38,495 nt of DNA from a virus. Each line of letters opens with the position of its first letter. The stretch's first letter is position 1. The notes beneath the pieces were generated by a model. That model did not search any database. It was not told the origin of the DNA and was given only the letters and a program-made list of their open reading frames with translations. The translations under genes and the position numbers were made by a program. The stretch lies in the IMG/VR virus record IMGVR_UViG_3300027782_000169, positions 1 to 38,495 of that record, one strand, 5' to 3'. Of this stretch, positions 18,591 through 26,052 are shown piece by piece.

Positions 18591-20849
18591 ATGCCAGCAG
18601 GAGACGTATTTGGTCTTGATGGATTTTTTCTAAACAAATCAAATCCTGTTACGGTTTCTACGATAGGTATTAACTCAACGGGTTCTTCTGCTGGTATTGA
18701 GGTTGTGAGTGGAACTTTTAGTTCTGGAACTGTAACTCTTACTTTTGCTACTGGTGCTGGTATTACAACAACACCTTTTTATACTGGTACAAAGATTGCA
18801 GTTTCTGGACTTTCAAATGATTCTGGTGTAGCACATACTGGATATAATGGAACTTTTGTAGTCACAGGATTTACAACAACAACTACAGTTTCTTATGCGA
18901 CTACTGGTTATGTTGGTAGTGTATCTGCAAGTATTACAGCTCTCGGTTTGGTAATGTTAGTGACTGATACGGCAGTCACAAATACCACTTGGACTAGTGC
19001 TCAAACTCACGGTTGGTTTGGTGGTGGACAAATACCAGCAACAGTATCAACAGTAGACCGTATAGATTTTTCTAATGATACTGGAACTGCAAATATTAGA
19101 GGTCCATTAACTTCAACAAGATACAAAACAGCAGCAACAGGAAACTCTAACTATGGTTGGTTTGGTGGTGGTGGTCCAGGACCAGTATCAATAGTAAACC
19201 GTATAAATTTCTCAAATGATTCTACAACAGCAGCACCAAGAGGTTCATTAAGTTTATCAAGACAATATCTAGCAGCAACAGGAAATTCTAACTATGGTTG
19301 GTTTGGTGGTGGTGCTCCTGCAACAGCAATAGTAGACCGTATAGATTTCTCGAATGATTCGGGAGTATCATTAGTTAGAGGTTCATTAAATGCTCCAAAT
19401 GGAAGATTTGGATTAGCAGCAACAGGAAACTCCAATTATGGTTGGTTTGGTGGTGGATTTAATACACTAGCAGCAGTATCATTGGTAGACCGTATAGATT
19501 TTTCTAATGATTCTCCATCCGCAACACCAAGAGGTGTATTATCTCAAGCAAGATGGTATTTGACAGCAACAGGAAACTCTAACTATGGGTGGTTTGGTGG
19601 TGGAACTACAACTGGAACATCAGGGGTAGTAACCATAGACCGTATAGATTTTGCAAATGACTCTTCCACAGCATCATCGAGAGGTTCATTAAGTGCTGGA
19701 AAATATTTTCTAGCAGCAACAGGAAACTCTAACTATGGGTGGTTTGGTGGTGGTGCTAATCCAACACCAGCAGTAGTATCAACAGTAGAGCGTATAGATT
19801 TTTCAAATGATTCTGTATCAGCATCACCAAGAGGTCCATTAAGTTCTCCATCTCCATCTCCCGCAGGAAAAATTGATTTAGCAGCAACATCAGGACAGGC
19901 AAGGTCTTCAAGTATTCGTCTACAAAAAGCAGGGAATTATGGTTGGTTTGGTGGTGGTCAAGGTGACAGTCCAGTTGTGATATTAGCAACAGTGGACCGA
20001 ATAGATTTTTCCAATGATACTCCAACAGCATCACCAAGAACTGGAACTTTAAGTGCTGCAAGATATCAATCTGCAGCAACAGGAAACTCTAACTATGGTT
20101 GGTTTGGTGGTGGTTTCGCTGGTGGACTTCCATCAGCAGCAATAGTAGACCGTGTAGATTTTTCTAATGATTCTATATCAGCATCTGTTAGAGGTCCATT
20201 AAGTCAGGCAAGATTTGGAGCATCAGCAACAGGAAATTCTAACTATGGTTGGTTTGGTGGTGGGAGACTTCCTGGTTTAAATTTTTATTCAACAGTAGAC
20301 CGTATAGATTTTTCAAATGATTCTGGAACAGCATCACCAAGAGGAGGACCATTAACTGCATTGAAAGCAAAACCAGCAGCAACAGGAAACTCTAACTATG
20401 GTTGGTTTGGCGGTGGTTATTCTCCTTCAATTCCAGGTGAAACAGCATCAATAGACCGTGTAGATTTTTCTAATGATTCTATATCAGCATCTGTTAGAGG
20501 TTCATTAAGTCTGGCAAGATTTGGAGCATCAGCAACAGGAAATTCTAACTATGGTTGGTTTGGTGGTGGTAGTCCAACAACAGCAACAGTAAACTGTGTA
20601 AATTTTTCTAATGATTCTGTAACAGTATCAGTAAGAGGTCCATTAAGTCAGGGAAGATATAATTTAGCAGCAACAGGAAACTCTAATTATGGTTGGTTTG
20701 GTGGTGGCCAGATTAATTCGCCTACATATGTATCAAGAGTAGACCGTATAGATTTCTCCAATGATTCTGCAACTGCATCCGTAAGAGGTTCTATAACACC
20801 AGCAACGGGAAGAGGTCGATTAGCAGCAACCTCCAACAGCACCAGATAA
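18591..20849 (+). CDS. Kelch-like repeat protein 3 with N-terminal beta domain
   Basis: A 752-residue protein with a ribosome site AAGGAG just before its ATG. Residues 1-140 (MPAGDVFGLDGFFLNKSNPV, then a Thr/Gly/Val-rich beta domain ending TAVTNTTWTSAQTHGW) are not Kelch-like and probably attach it to the virion. Residues 140-752 hold 12 VDRIDFSNDS units in two sets of six, split by AATSGQARSSSIRLQKAGNYGW. Unit 7 is identical over 125 bp to unit 7 of Kelch 1. Units 8 and 10 are near copies of each other (IDRVDFSNDSISASVRG). The DNA of the GNSNYGWFGGG segments is almost invariant across all three paralogues. Confidence 0.75.
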   Translation: MPAGDVFGLDGFFLNKSNPVTVSTIGINSTGSSAGIEVVSGTFSSGTVTLTFATGAGITTTPFYTGTKIAVSGLSNDSGVAHTGYNGTFVVTGFTTTTTVSYATTGYVGSVSASITALGLVMLVTDTAVTNTTWTSAQTHGWFGGGQIPATVSTVDRIDFSNDTGTANIRGPLTSTRYKTAATGNSNYGWFGGGGPGPVSIVNRINFSNDSTTAAPRGSLSLSRQYLAATGNSNYGWFGGGAPATAIVDRIDFSNDSGVSLVRGSLNAPNGRFGLAATGNSNYGWFGGGFNTLAAVSLVDRIDFSNDSPSATPRGVLSQARWYLTATGNSNYGWFGGGTTTGTSGVVTIDRIDFANDSSTASSRGSLSAGKYFLAATGNSNYGWFGGGANPTPAVVSTVERIDFSNDSVSASPRGPLSSPSPSPAGKIDLAATSGQARSSSIRLQKAGNYGWFGGGQGDSPVVILATVDRIDFSNDTPTASPRTGTLSAARYQSAATGNSNYGWFGGGFAGGLPSAAIVDRVDFSNDSISASVRGPLSQARFGASATGNSNYGWFGGGRLPGLNFYSTVDRIDFSNDSGTASPRGGPLTALKAKPAATGNSNYGWFGGGYSPSIPGETASIDRVDFSNDSISASVRGSLSLARFGASATGNSNYGWFGGGSPTTATVNCVNFSNDSVTVSVRGPLSQGRYNLAATGNSNYGWFGGGQINSPTYVSRVDRIDFSNDSATASVRGSITPATGRGRLAATSNSTR
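19930..20054 (+). repeat. 125-bp exact repeat, copy 2 (Kelch 3 unit 7)
   Basis: Identical to 12532-12656 base for base, flanked on both sides by diverged repeat units. Confidence 0.85.
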
Positions 20850-20852
20850 ATA
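20846..20852 (+). promoter_or_regulatory. T4-type late promoter box overlapping a stop codon
   Basis: ATAAATA containing the TAA stop of Kelch 3 (20847-20849), 22 nt before the ATG at 20874. The flanks, including a CAACTACATTATT leader, nearly repeat those at 13481. Confidence 0.65.
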
Positions 20853-20873
20853 CTTTCAACTACATTATTACTA

Positions 20874-21524
20874 ATGAATTTATTATCAAAAGTTTTGATT
20901 GCACCAAAAGTCATCAGTCAAGAAGGTATTGATGCTCTGGTAAATCATATGAAAACTTCAAGAACAGAAGACCTTTCAGTATTTGACCCAGACAAATCCA
21001 ATCAGACACGAGGAACTGAATGGATTACTGATAAGAGAACAAGAGATACTCAAATTGCACCAATTGAACCTGTATTTCCACAGGTCAATGAACTGATGCA
21101 TCATATTGTAAAGCAAGTCATCAACCCTTTTTATCAGTTTGAAGTGGATAGTAGTGAGGTTCCACAACTTCTTTGTTATGATGTAGGAGGGCACTACCAA
21201 CCTCATATTGATGGTGAAGGTGTATGGACTGCACCAGACCAAACACAACTTTGGAGAAAAACAGTAGACCGTGATTTGTCTATGGTCTTATATCTGAATG
21301 ATGGGTTTGAAGGTGGAGATTTTGTATTTCCAGACCTTCATATTCGTGTTCGTCCTGAACCTGGACTTCTAGTATGCTTTCCTTCCAATCGGTATTATAG
21401 ACACGGTGTAGAACCAGTCACGAAAGGAAACAGATATTCTATGGTGACTTGGATGACAGTCAAAGGATTTGAGAGTATGGAAACACAATCTAATAACCTC
21501 AAAGCTAAATATGGAGTATGCTAA
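20874..21524 (+). CDS. 2OG-Fe(II) oxygenase, prolyl 4-hydroxylase-like
   Basis: A 216-residue enzyme with a full 2OG-Fe(II) signature: H111-x-D113 in GGHYQPHIDGEG, LSMVLYLNDGFEGGDFVFPDL as the central jellyroll strands, distal H177 in YYRHGVEPVTKG and R187 in GNRYSMVTW. This is the prolyl 4-hydroxylase-like type common in cyanophages, distinct from the DUF6445-like pair at 8559 and 13509. It would use 2-oxoglutarate and O2 to hydroxylate a residue, possibly Pro in fibre or adhesin proteins. It is late-transcribed and is followed after 6 nt by a small gene. Confidence 0.85.
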   Translation: MNLLSKVLIAPKVISQEGIDALVNHMKTSRTEDLSVFDPDKSNQTRGTEWITDKRTRDTQIAPIEPVFPQVNELMHHIVKQVINPFYQFEVDSSEVPQLLCYDVGGHYQPHIDGEGVWTAPDQTQLWRKTVDRDLSMVLYLNDGFEGGDFVFPDLHIRVRPEPGLLVCFPSNRYYRHGVEPVTKGNRYSMVTWMTVKGFESMETQSNNLKAKYGVC

Positions 21525-21530
21525 AGAAGA

Positions 21531-22046
21531 ATGATTACTTATACTTGGAGTATTTCTAAACTAGATTGTGCCCCAGCAGAAAATGGACTGACTAATATTG
21601 TAAAAATCATTCACTGGGGACTTACAGGAGTAGATGAGAATGGTGTATCCGCATCTATGAGTAACTCTTATCCTCTCCCCTCACCAAGTCCAGAAGGATT
21701 TACTGATTATTCAACTCTCACAAAAGAAACTGTGATTAGTTGGTTGGAAAGCAACCTTGATGTTGGTTATATAAAAACAAGACTATCAAATGAAATCGCA
21801 TCACAATATAATCCTCCTATCACTTCATTACCTCTTCCTTGGATAAGAGTAGAAGAACCTGTTGTAGTTGAAGAAGAAACTACAACTACTGAAGAAACTA
21901 CAACTACTGAAGAAACTACAACTACTGAACAGACACTAGAAGAAAAGATTGCTGATGGGTATAATCCTGATGCAATAGATGGTGATGGAGATGGTATAGT
22001 TCAAGAAGGAACTAAATGGGAAAGACCTGTAAATACTGAGCTATAA
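21531..22046 (+). CDS. Hypothetical protein with TTTTEE repeats and an Asp-rich loop
   Basis: A 171-residue protein. The N-terminal half (ITYTWSISKLDCAPAENG, IHWGLTGVDENGVSAS) is a small beta domain of a kind seen often in cyanophage structural regions. It is followed by a Pro-rich stretch, an acidic linker with three tandem EETTTT units (DNA repeat ACTACAACTACTGAAGAA at about 21879-21930), and a DAIDGDGDGIVQEGTKWERP tail that looks like a calcium-binding EF-hand/dockerin loop. It is probably a virion accessory protein, the last gene of the fibre/enzyme block. Function is unknown. Confidence 0.6.
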   Translation: MITYTWSISKLDCAPAENGLTNIVKIIHWGLTGVDENGVSASMSNSYPLPSPSPEGFTDYSTLTKETVISWLESNLDVGYIKTRLSNEIASQYNPPITSLPLPWIRVEEPVVVEEETTTTEETTTTEETTTTEQTLEEKIADGYNPDAIDGDGDGIVQEGTKWERPVNTEL

Positions 22047-22068
22047 CTTATCTTCAAACCCAACAGAG

Positions 22069-22118
22069 TGATTTTAGGCAGTTTTTGATATCTTGTCAAC
22101 ACTTGACACCTAAAATCA
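22069..22118. repeat. Nested inverted repeats at a promoter
   Basis: An outer 10-bp inverted repeat, TGATTTTAGG (22069-22078) and CCTAAAATCA (22109-22118), encloses an inner TGTCAA-CAC-TTGACA hairpin (22094-22108). The inner right arm is the -35 box of the promoter below. It could be an operator or a terminator of the late unit upstream. Confidence 0.5.
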
Positions 22119-22131
22119 TTTGATGTATGAT
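22103..22131 (+). promoter_or_regulatory. Consensus sigma-70 promoter
   Basis: TTGACA, a 17-nt spacer, and TATGAT, a near-perfect vegetative promoter pointing to the peptidase/VWA gene. Transcripts would begin near 22138 and then meet two hairpins (22172-22193, 22209-22234) before the second promoter. Confidence 0.65.
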
Positions 22132-22171
22132 GTATAAGTCTTCATAACTTTGTATCTTTGAGTTGTAAGAC

Positions 22172-22193
22172 CCGTCCTTGTGGTGGTGGACGG
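22172..22193 (+). terminator. Hairpin, possible terminator or leader structure
   Basis: CCGTCC and GGACGG form a 6-bp stem around a 10-nt loop, followed by TTTCTAT. The T-run is weak. Confidence 0.35.
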
Positions 22194-22208
22194 TTTCTAT
22201 GGTGGTAC

Positions 22209-22234
22209 AAGGGGGGCAACTGCCCCCTTTTTTT
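22209..22234 (+). terminator. Rho-independent terminator
   Basis: GGGGGC-AACT-GCCCCC, followed by a run of seven Ts. This strong hairpin separates the late fibre unit from the CobT/CobS region. It also lies downstream of the 22103 promoter, so it could attenuate it. Confidence 0.8.
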
Positions 22235-22235
22235 C

Positions 22236-22256
22236 TGCTATGATTACAGAGTAGTC
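22236..22256 (+). promoter_or_regulatory. Extended -10 promoter with palindrome
   Basis: TGC-TATGAT extended -10 box (22236-22244) overlapping the inverted repeat GATTAC-AGA-GTAGTC (22242-22256) at the expected start of transcription. The same arrangement is at 24465 and 34780. Confidence 0.6.
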
Positions 22257-22269
22257 AAAAGCACCCCCG

Positions 22270-24417
22270 ATGCCCGTTAATTTAGAAGTTAAAGGAATGC
22301 TGGCTAAATGCCTTGCGATGGAAAATATTATCATTGAGCATAAAAAAGTTCCAACTGCTATGTTTGATGTAGACCGTAGGGTATTAACTTTGCCGACTTG
22401 GGATAAAGCAAGCAATATTGTATATGACCTTTTAGTCGCGCATGAAGTAGGCCATAGTCTCGCAACTCCTAATGTAGACTGGACTAAAGATTACCCAGAA
22501 GTCCCCAAAGATTTTGTAAATGTCTTGGAGGATGTGCGGGTAGAAAAACTAATGAAGAAAAAGTATGCTGGTCTTTCTAGGACTTTCTTCAATGGTTATA
22601 ACGAACTCAATAGTGATGATTTCTTCTCCACAAAAGAAGAAAACCTTGATGAACTGTCTTTTATTGACCGTATCAATCTTTATTACAAGATTGGAGCATT
22701 TCATAACATTGCTTTCAACGATGATGAAGACCAGTTTCTAACTCGTGTTGGTCAAACCGAAACGTTTGATGAGGTGCTAAAACTTGCTCGTGAGATTGTA
22801 GAGTTTGTAAAACATAAACAGGAGAAACCAAATCTTCCTGAAAATGATACGGAGCAATCTTCTAGTGCTGATGGACAAGAACCAAACTCTTCACAATCTT
22901 CTCAAGGTTCTGGTAGTAATACTGAAAACAATCAAGAAGGTGAGGGAGAGGGAGAAGGAGAAGGTCAGGGTGAAGGAGATGAACTCTCTAAATCTATGGA
23001 AGCACCTCAAGGTGGTGGAAATGGAGTTGACCCAAGTAATCAGCATGAAGAAAGGAATGAGTTGGAGTCTAAAACTTCAAAGTCTTTTGATGAAAAATCC
23101 AAAGACCTTGTAGATAGGTATTCCCAGGAAACCAACTATGTGGAACTTCCTGAAATGATTCTTAAGAATATGATTATTCCTAATGAGTTCATTCATAGGA
23201 AAGCAAAGGAAGAGTATTCTAGGAATGATGTGAATAAGGATCACTTTGCTCTTGCTTGTAAAGAGTATGCTACTTATAAGAAATCAGCAGAGAAAGAAGT
23301 ATCTTATCTGGTGAAAGAGTTTGAGTGTAAGAAGTCTGCTGATCAGTATGCTCGTGCCTCTACTGCCCGCACAGGAGTTCTAGACACGCAGAAACTTCAT
23401 ACCTATAAGTTCAACGAGGACTTGTTTAAGAAGGTCTCTGTGGTCCCTGACGGCAAGAATCACGGTCTAATCTTTATCCTAGATTGGTCTGGTTCTATGT
23501 CTAACTTCATTCTAGATGCTTATAAGCAACTGTTGAATTTGGTTTGGTTCTGCCGTAAGGTAAACATTCCTTTTGAGGTTTATGCTTTCACTTTGGATTG
23601 TAGTTCTTATATGGAACTACAACCAAATCATCCTCCTATTTACAACAAAGTAGCAGGTGTTGTAGCACCAGAAGCATCATTCCGTTTGATGAACTTCTTT
23701 ACCAGCAAAACGAATAATCGTGTTCTGGAAGAGCAACTCAAGAATATCTGGACTGCTTGTTATGCTTATCAAAATCATAGGGGTGTTGTCCCTCGTCATC
23801 TTGAACTCTCTGGTTCTCCTATTGGTGAAAGTATTATGGCTCTTCACTCTTTGATTCCTGATTTTCAGGCAAAGAATAAACTTCAAAAGGTTAATGTAAT
23901 CTTCTTGACTGATGGTGAAGGATACCAGAATGCTGTAACCAAAGAGAAGAAAGGTCACTATGATGATACTTATATTGGTATGACGAAACATTCCAAGACT
24001 TCTATTCGTGACCGCAAAAGTGGTCGTGTGTATCGTAGTTTTGATTACAATGGTTTCCCACAATATGCTAAAATTCTTCTGGAAACGGTGAAGGATAGGT
24101 TCCCTACTGTAAATCTTATCAACTTCCGTATCACTCCTAGTCGTGATTTCCAAAGCTGCTACCGTTGGTATGGTAATGGATATGATAATTATGAGAGTGC
24201 GAAAGTAGAATACAAGAAGAACCAATGTATCAGTTTCAACAATACTGGTTTTGACCAGTTCCATGTGATTGCTGCTACTTCTCTCGCACAGGATGAAGAC
24301 TTCAAAGTAGAAGAAGGTGCTTCCAAAGCACAGATAAAATCAGCATTTGTGCGAATGCTAGGTAAGAAAAAGACCAACAAAAAACTCTTGGGTTCTTTTG
24401 TTGACCTGATTGCCTAG
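22270..24417 (+). CDS. CobT-like metallopeptidase/VWA protein
   Basis: A 715-residue protein. Near the N-terminus H58-E-V-G-H62 with E87 in NVLEDVRVEKLM forms a zinc-peptidase-like site. Residues about 195-245 are a low-complexity acidic linker (GEGEGEGEGQGEGDE). The C-terminal half is a von Willebrand A domain with the MIDAS motif D405-W-S-G-S409 and a later FLTDGEG strand. VWA proteins of this type work with MoxR/CobS-type AAA+ ATPases, and the next gene is one. Cobalt insertion into B12 is the namesake role of CobST, but a remodelling or chaperone role in assembly is equally possible because no CobN is seen in this window. Its own promoter lies just upstream. Confidence 0.75.
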   Translation: MPVNLEVKGMLAKCLAMENIIIEHKKVPTAMFDVDRRVLTLPTWDKASNIVYDLLVAHEVGHSLATPNVDWTKDYPEVPKDFVNVLEDVRVEKLMKKKYAGLSRTFFNGYNELNSDDFFSTKEENLDELSFIDRINLYYKIGAFHNIAFNDDEDQFLTRVGQTETFDEVLKLAREIVEFVKHKQEKPNLPENDTEQSSSADGQEPNSSQSSQGSGSNTENNQEGEGEGEGEGQGEGDELSKSMEAPQGGGNGVDPSNQHEERNELESKTSKSFDEKSKDLVDRYSQETNYVELPEMILKNMIIPNEFIHRKAKEEYSRNDVNKDHFALACKEYATYKKSAEKEVSYLVKEFECKKSADQYARASTARTGVLDTQKLHTYKFNEDLFKKVSVVPDGKNHGLIFILDWSGSMSNFILDAYKQLLNLVWFCRKVNIPFEVYAFTLDCSSYMELQPNHPPIYNKVAGVVAPEASFRLMNFFTSKTNNRVLEEQLKNIWTACYAYQNHRGVVPRHLELSGSPIGESIMALHSLIPDFQAKNKLQKVNVIFLTDGEGYQNAVTKEKKGHYDDTYIGMTKHSKTSIRDRKSGRVYRSFDYNGFPQYAKILLETVKDRFPTVNLINFRITPSRDFQSCYRWYGNGYDNYESAKVEYKKNQCISFNNTGFDQFHVIAATSLAQDEDFKVEEGASKAQIKSAFVRMLGKKKTNKKLLGSFVDLIA

Positions 24418-24426
24418 ACCACTTCA

Positions 24427-24448
24427 AGGGGTGTCCCAAGGGCACCCC
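24427..24448 (+). terminator. Hairpin after the VWA gene
   Basis: GGGGTG...CACCCC arms with an inner CCC/GGG, but no T-run behind it, so termination is uncertain. It may instead stabilise the mRNA end. Confidence 0.35.
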
Positions 24449-24464
24449 AAACCCCCCAAATCCC

Positions 24465-24485
24465 TGCTATGATTACGGAGTAATC
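24465..24485 (+). promoter_or_regulatory. Extended -10 promoter with perfect palindrome
   Basis: TGC-TATGAT (24465-24473) overlaps the perfect inverted repeat GATTAC-GGA-GTAATC (24471-24485), 11 nt before the cobS-like ATG. No -35 box is visible. Confidence 0.6.
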
Positions 24486-24496
24486 AACCAAACACT

Positions 24497-25591
24497 ATGA
24501 CCGACCAAGCACTGATTATCTTGAAAGAAAAATTCGGCACTGAATTTGGTGCTGATGCTGTGAAAGAAGTAGCAGCACAACTGAATACTTCTTATGCTAC
24601 TCTTTCCAAGTACCTAAACCAGTATAAGGTTAGTCGTGGTAAATGGAACTTGGAAGCAACTGTTCAAGATCTAGAAGATACTTATAATTCTCCTGCTGTT
24701 GAGGGTGTTGCTACTATGTCTGCTGTTGTTCAAAACCTTATTCCTGAAAAAGATGATACCTTCGTCAGCTTTGGTAACTTTAGTGATGTTAAAAAGGTTG
24801 TTCAATCTCGGTTGTTTTATCCTACCTTCATTACTGGTCTCTCTGGTAATGGTAAAACTTTTGGTGTGGAGCAATCTTGTGCCCAACTTGGTCGGGAACT
24901 TATTCGTGTGAATATCACGATTGAAACCGATGAGGATGATTTGATTGGTGGTTTCCGTCTTGTCAACGGAGAAACTGTATGGCATAATGGTCCTGTGGTT
25001 GAAGCAATGGAACGTGGTGCTATTCTTCTCCTTGATGAGATTGACTTGGCATCTAATAAGATTATGTGTCTTCAATCTGTTCTGGAAGGTAAAGGTGTCT
25101 TCCTGAAAAAGATTGGTGTTCACATTGCTCCCAAGGCAGGTTTCAATGTCTTTGCGACTGCGAATACCAAAGGTAAGGGTAGTGATGATGGTCGTTTCAT
25201 CGGCACTAACGTGTTGAATGAAGCATTCCTGGAACGTTTCCCGATTACCTTTGAGCAACAGTATCCTACGATTGCGATTGAAACCAAAATCTTGACAAAT
25301 GTTGCTCAATCACTTAAAATTCCTATGATTGGTGAGCACACCGATTTCATCAAGCACCTGTGTAATTGGTCTGACATTATCCGTAAGACCTTTGCTGATG
25401 GTGGTATTGATGAAGTAATTTCTACTCGTCGTCTGGTTCATATTATCAAAGCATATTCTATCTTTGGTAAGAAAGACAAAGCACTTAAGGTTTGCCTTAA
25501 TCGTTTTGATGATGAGACGAAAGCAACATTTGTGGAACTCTACGACAAAATTGACGCAGAGTTTCAACAAAACAACACAGAAGAGGGGTAA
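24497..25591 (+). CDS. cobS: CobS-like AAA+ ATPase (MoxR family)
   Basis: A 364-residue ATPase. After about 100 residues of a small helical, DNA-binding-like N-terminal part (NTSYATLSKYLNQYKVSRG) comes Walker A in TGLSGNGKTF at 113-122 (K120). EDDLIGGFRL near 143 follows, then Walker B LLLDEIDLA with D180/E181, a sensor FATANTKGKG near 216, and the arginine-finger region LNEAFLERFPITFEQ. cobS-type ATPases are a conserved gene of T4-like cyanophages. Pairing with the VWA protein upstream suggests an AAA+/VWA remodelling complex. The name describes family resemblance; a role in cobalamin synthesis is unproven. Confidence 0.85.
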   Translation: MTDQALIILKEKFGTEFGADAVKEVAAQLNTSYATLSKYLNQYKVSRGKWNLEATVQDLEDTYNSPAVEGVATMSAVVQNLIPEKDDTFVSFGNFSDVKKVVQSRLFYPTFITGLSGNGKTFGVEQSCAQLGRELIRVNITIETDEDDLIGGFRLVNGETVWHNGPVVEAMERGAILLLDEIDLASNKIMCLQSVLEGKGVFLKKIGVHIAPKAGFNVFATANTKGKGSDDGRFIGTNVLNEAFLERFPITFEQQYPTIAIETKILTNVAQSLKIPMIGEHTDFIKHLCNWSDIIRKTFADGGIDEVISTRRLVHIIKAYSIFGKKDKALKVCLNRFDDETKATFVELYDKIDAEFQQNNTEEG

Positions 25592-25639
25592 TTCCCTTTT
25601 CTGTGATATATAGAACAACCTTTGCCACTTTTTCTTCCT

Positions 25640-25774
25640 ATGACACAACTTTTTCTAGATAAAGACGCAGATACAATCTACGATGAGCTTCAAGAAGGCT
25701 ATGCCGAAGAGAGTCCAGAAGAAGACTATAGAGAGGATAGAATGGACCAAATGATTTCAAGGTATGGGTACTGA
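25640..25774 (+). CDS. Small acidic hypothetical protein
   Basis: 44 residues: MTQLFLDKDADTIYDELQEG, then an Asp/Glu-rich region ending ISRYGY. Strongly acidic and probably helical. It lies 48 nt after cobS and 1 nt before the next small gene, so it is likely co-transcribed. Not recognised. Confidence 0.55.
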   Translation: MTQLFLDKDADTIYDELQEGYAEESPEEDYREDRMDQMISRYGY

Positions 25775-25775
25775 T

Positions 25776-25931
25776 ATGACAGACACAAACATTGCTAATC
25801 AGGAAACAAGACAGTCCATTAAAAAAAGAGAAGATTTTGAGCAGTTTGCCAAATATCTTGGTTTAGATTACGATGACTACATTGCTTTTTACGAAGAAGG
25901 AGTCATTGACTTTGACGATTACTCAAAGTAA
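25776..25931 (+). CDS. Small acidic hypothetical protein
   Basis: 51 residues: MTDTNIANQETRQSIKKRED, then FEQFAKYLGLDYDDYIAFYE and an acidic end. It is probably a helical bundle with no membrane segment, directly following the 44-residue gene. A hairpin with T-run at 25938 ends this short unit. Not recognised. Confidence 0.55.
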   Translation: MTDTNIANQETRQSIKKREDFEQFAKYLGLDYDDYIAFYEEGVIDFDDYSK

Positions 25932-25937
25932 AATGTA

Positions 25938-25957
25938 AGAGGGAACTTTCCCTCTTT
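25938..25957 (+). terminator. Terminator-like hairpin before tRNA-Arg
   Basis: AGAGGGA-ACTT-TCCCTCT followed by TT. The 7-bp stem lies between the small genes and the tRNA. Confidence 0.55.
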
Positions 25958-25960
25958 ATG

Positions 25961-26030
25961 GGCTCATAGTTAAATGGACATAACCCGATTCTTCTAAAAT
26001 TGTATTCTTGGTTCGATTCCAAGTGAGCCT
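25961..26030 (+). tRNA. tRNA-Arg (anticodon UCU)
   Basis: Acceptor GGCTCAT pairs with GTGAGCC (one G-U). The anticodon stem CGATT/AATTG encloses the loop CTTCTAA with anticodon TCT. The T arm CTTGG-TTCGATT-CCAAG is perfect. CCA is not encoded. It reads AGA, a codon used heavily in this AT-rich phage, so it likely supports phage translation. Confidence 0.85.
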
Positions 26031-26039
26031 GCTTGTTTA

Positions 26040-26048
26040 TGTTATAAT
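26040..26048 (+). promoter_or_regulatory. Extended -10 promoter (TGTTATAAT)
   Basis: A perfect TGn-TATAAT just after tRNA-Arg. The expected start of transcription is about 26055, at or just past the next gene's ATG (26053), so either the mRNA is leaderless or this box serves the genes further down. Confidence 0.5.
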
Positions 26049-26052
26049 GCTT

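Noticed and set aside
11640-20840. More than 30 regularly spaced near-identical repeats around GCAACAGGAAACTCTAACTA
   Set aside because: They look like an interspersed array, but they are in frame, encode the GNSNYGWFGGG strand of the Kelch-like units, and the 'spacers' code for conserved strands. Not CRISPR.
11577-20849. Diversity-generating retroelement
   Set aside because: Variable loops suggested it, but no reverse transcriptase gene or template/variable repeat pair with adenine-biased changes is visible in the window.
23677-25309. Long antisense frames of about 195-212 codons opposite the VWA and cobS-like genes
   Set aside because: The sense strand has clear catalytic motifs over the same bases; the antisense products are low-quality mixtures without recognisable domains.
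22270-25591. A cobalamin biosynthesis operon of bacterial origin
   Set aside because: Only CobT- and CobS-like proteins are present, the CobT-like one has an extra metallopeptidase motif, and all neighbours are phage genes.
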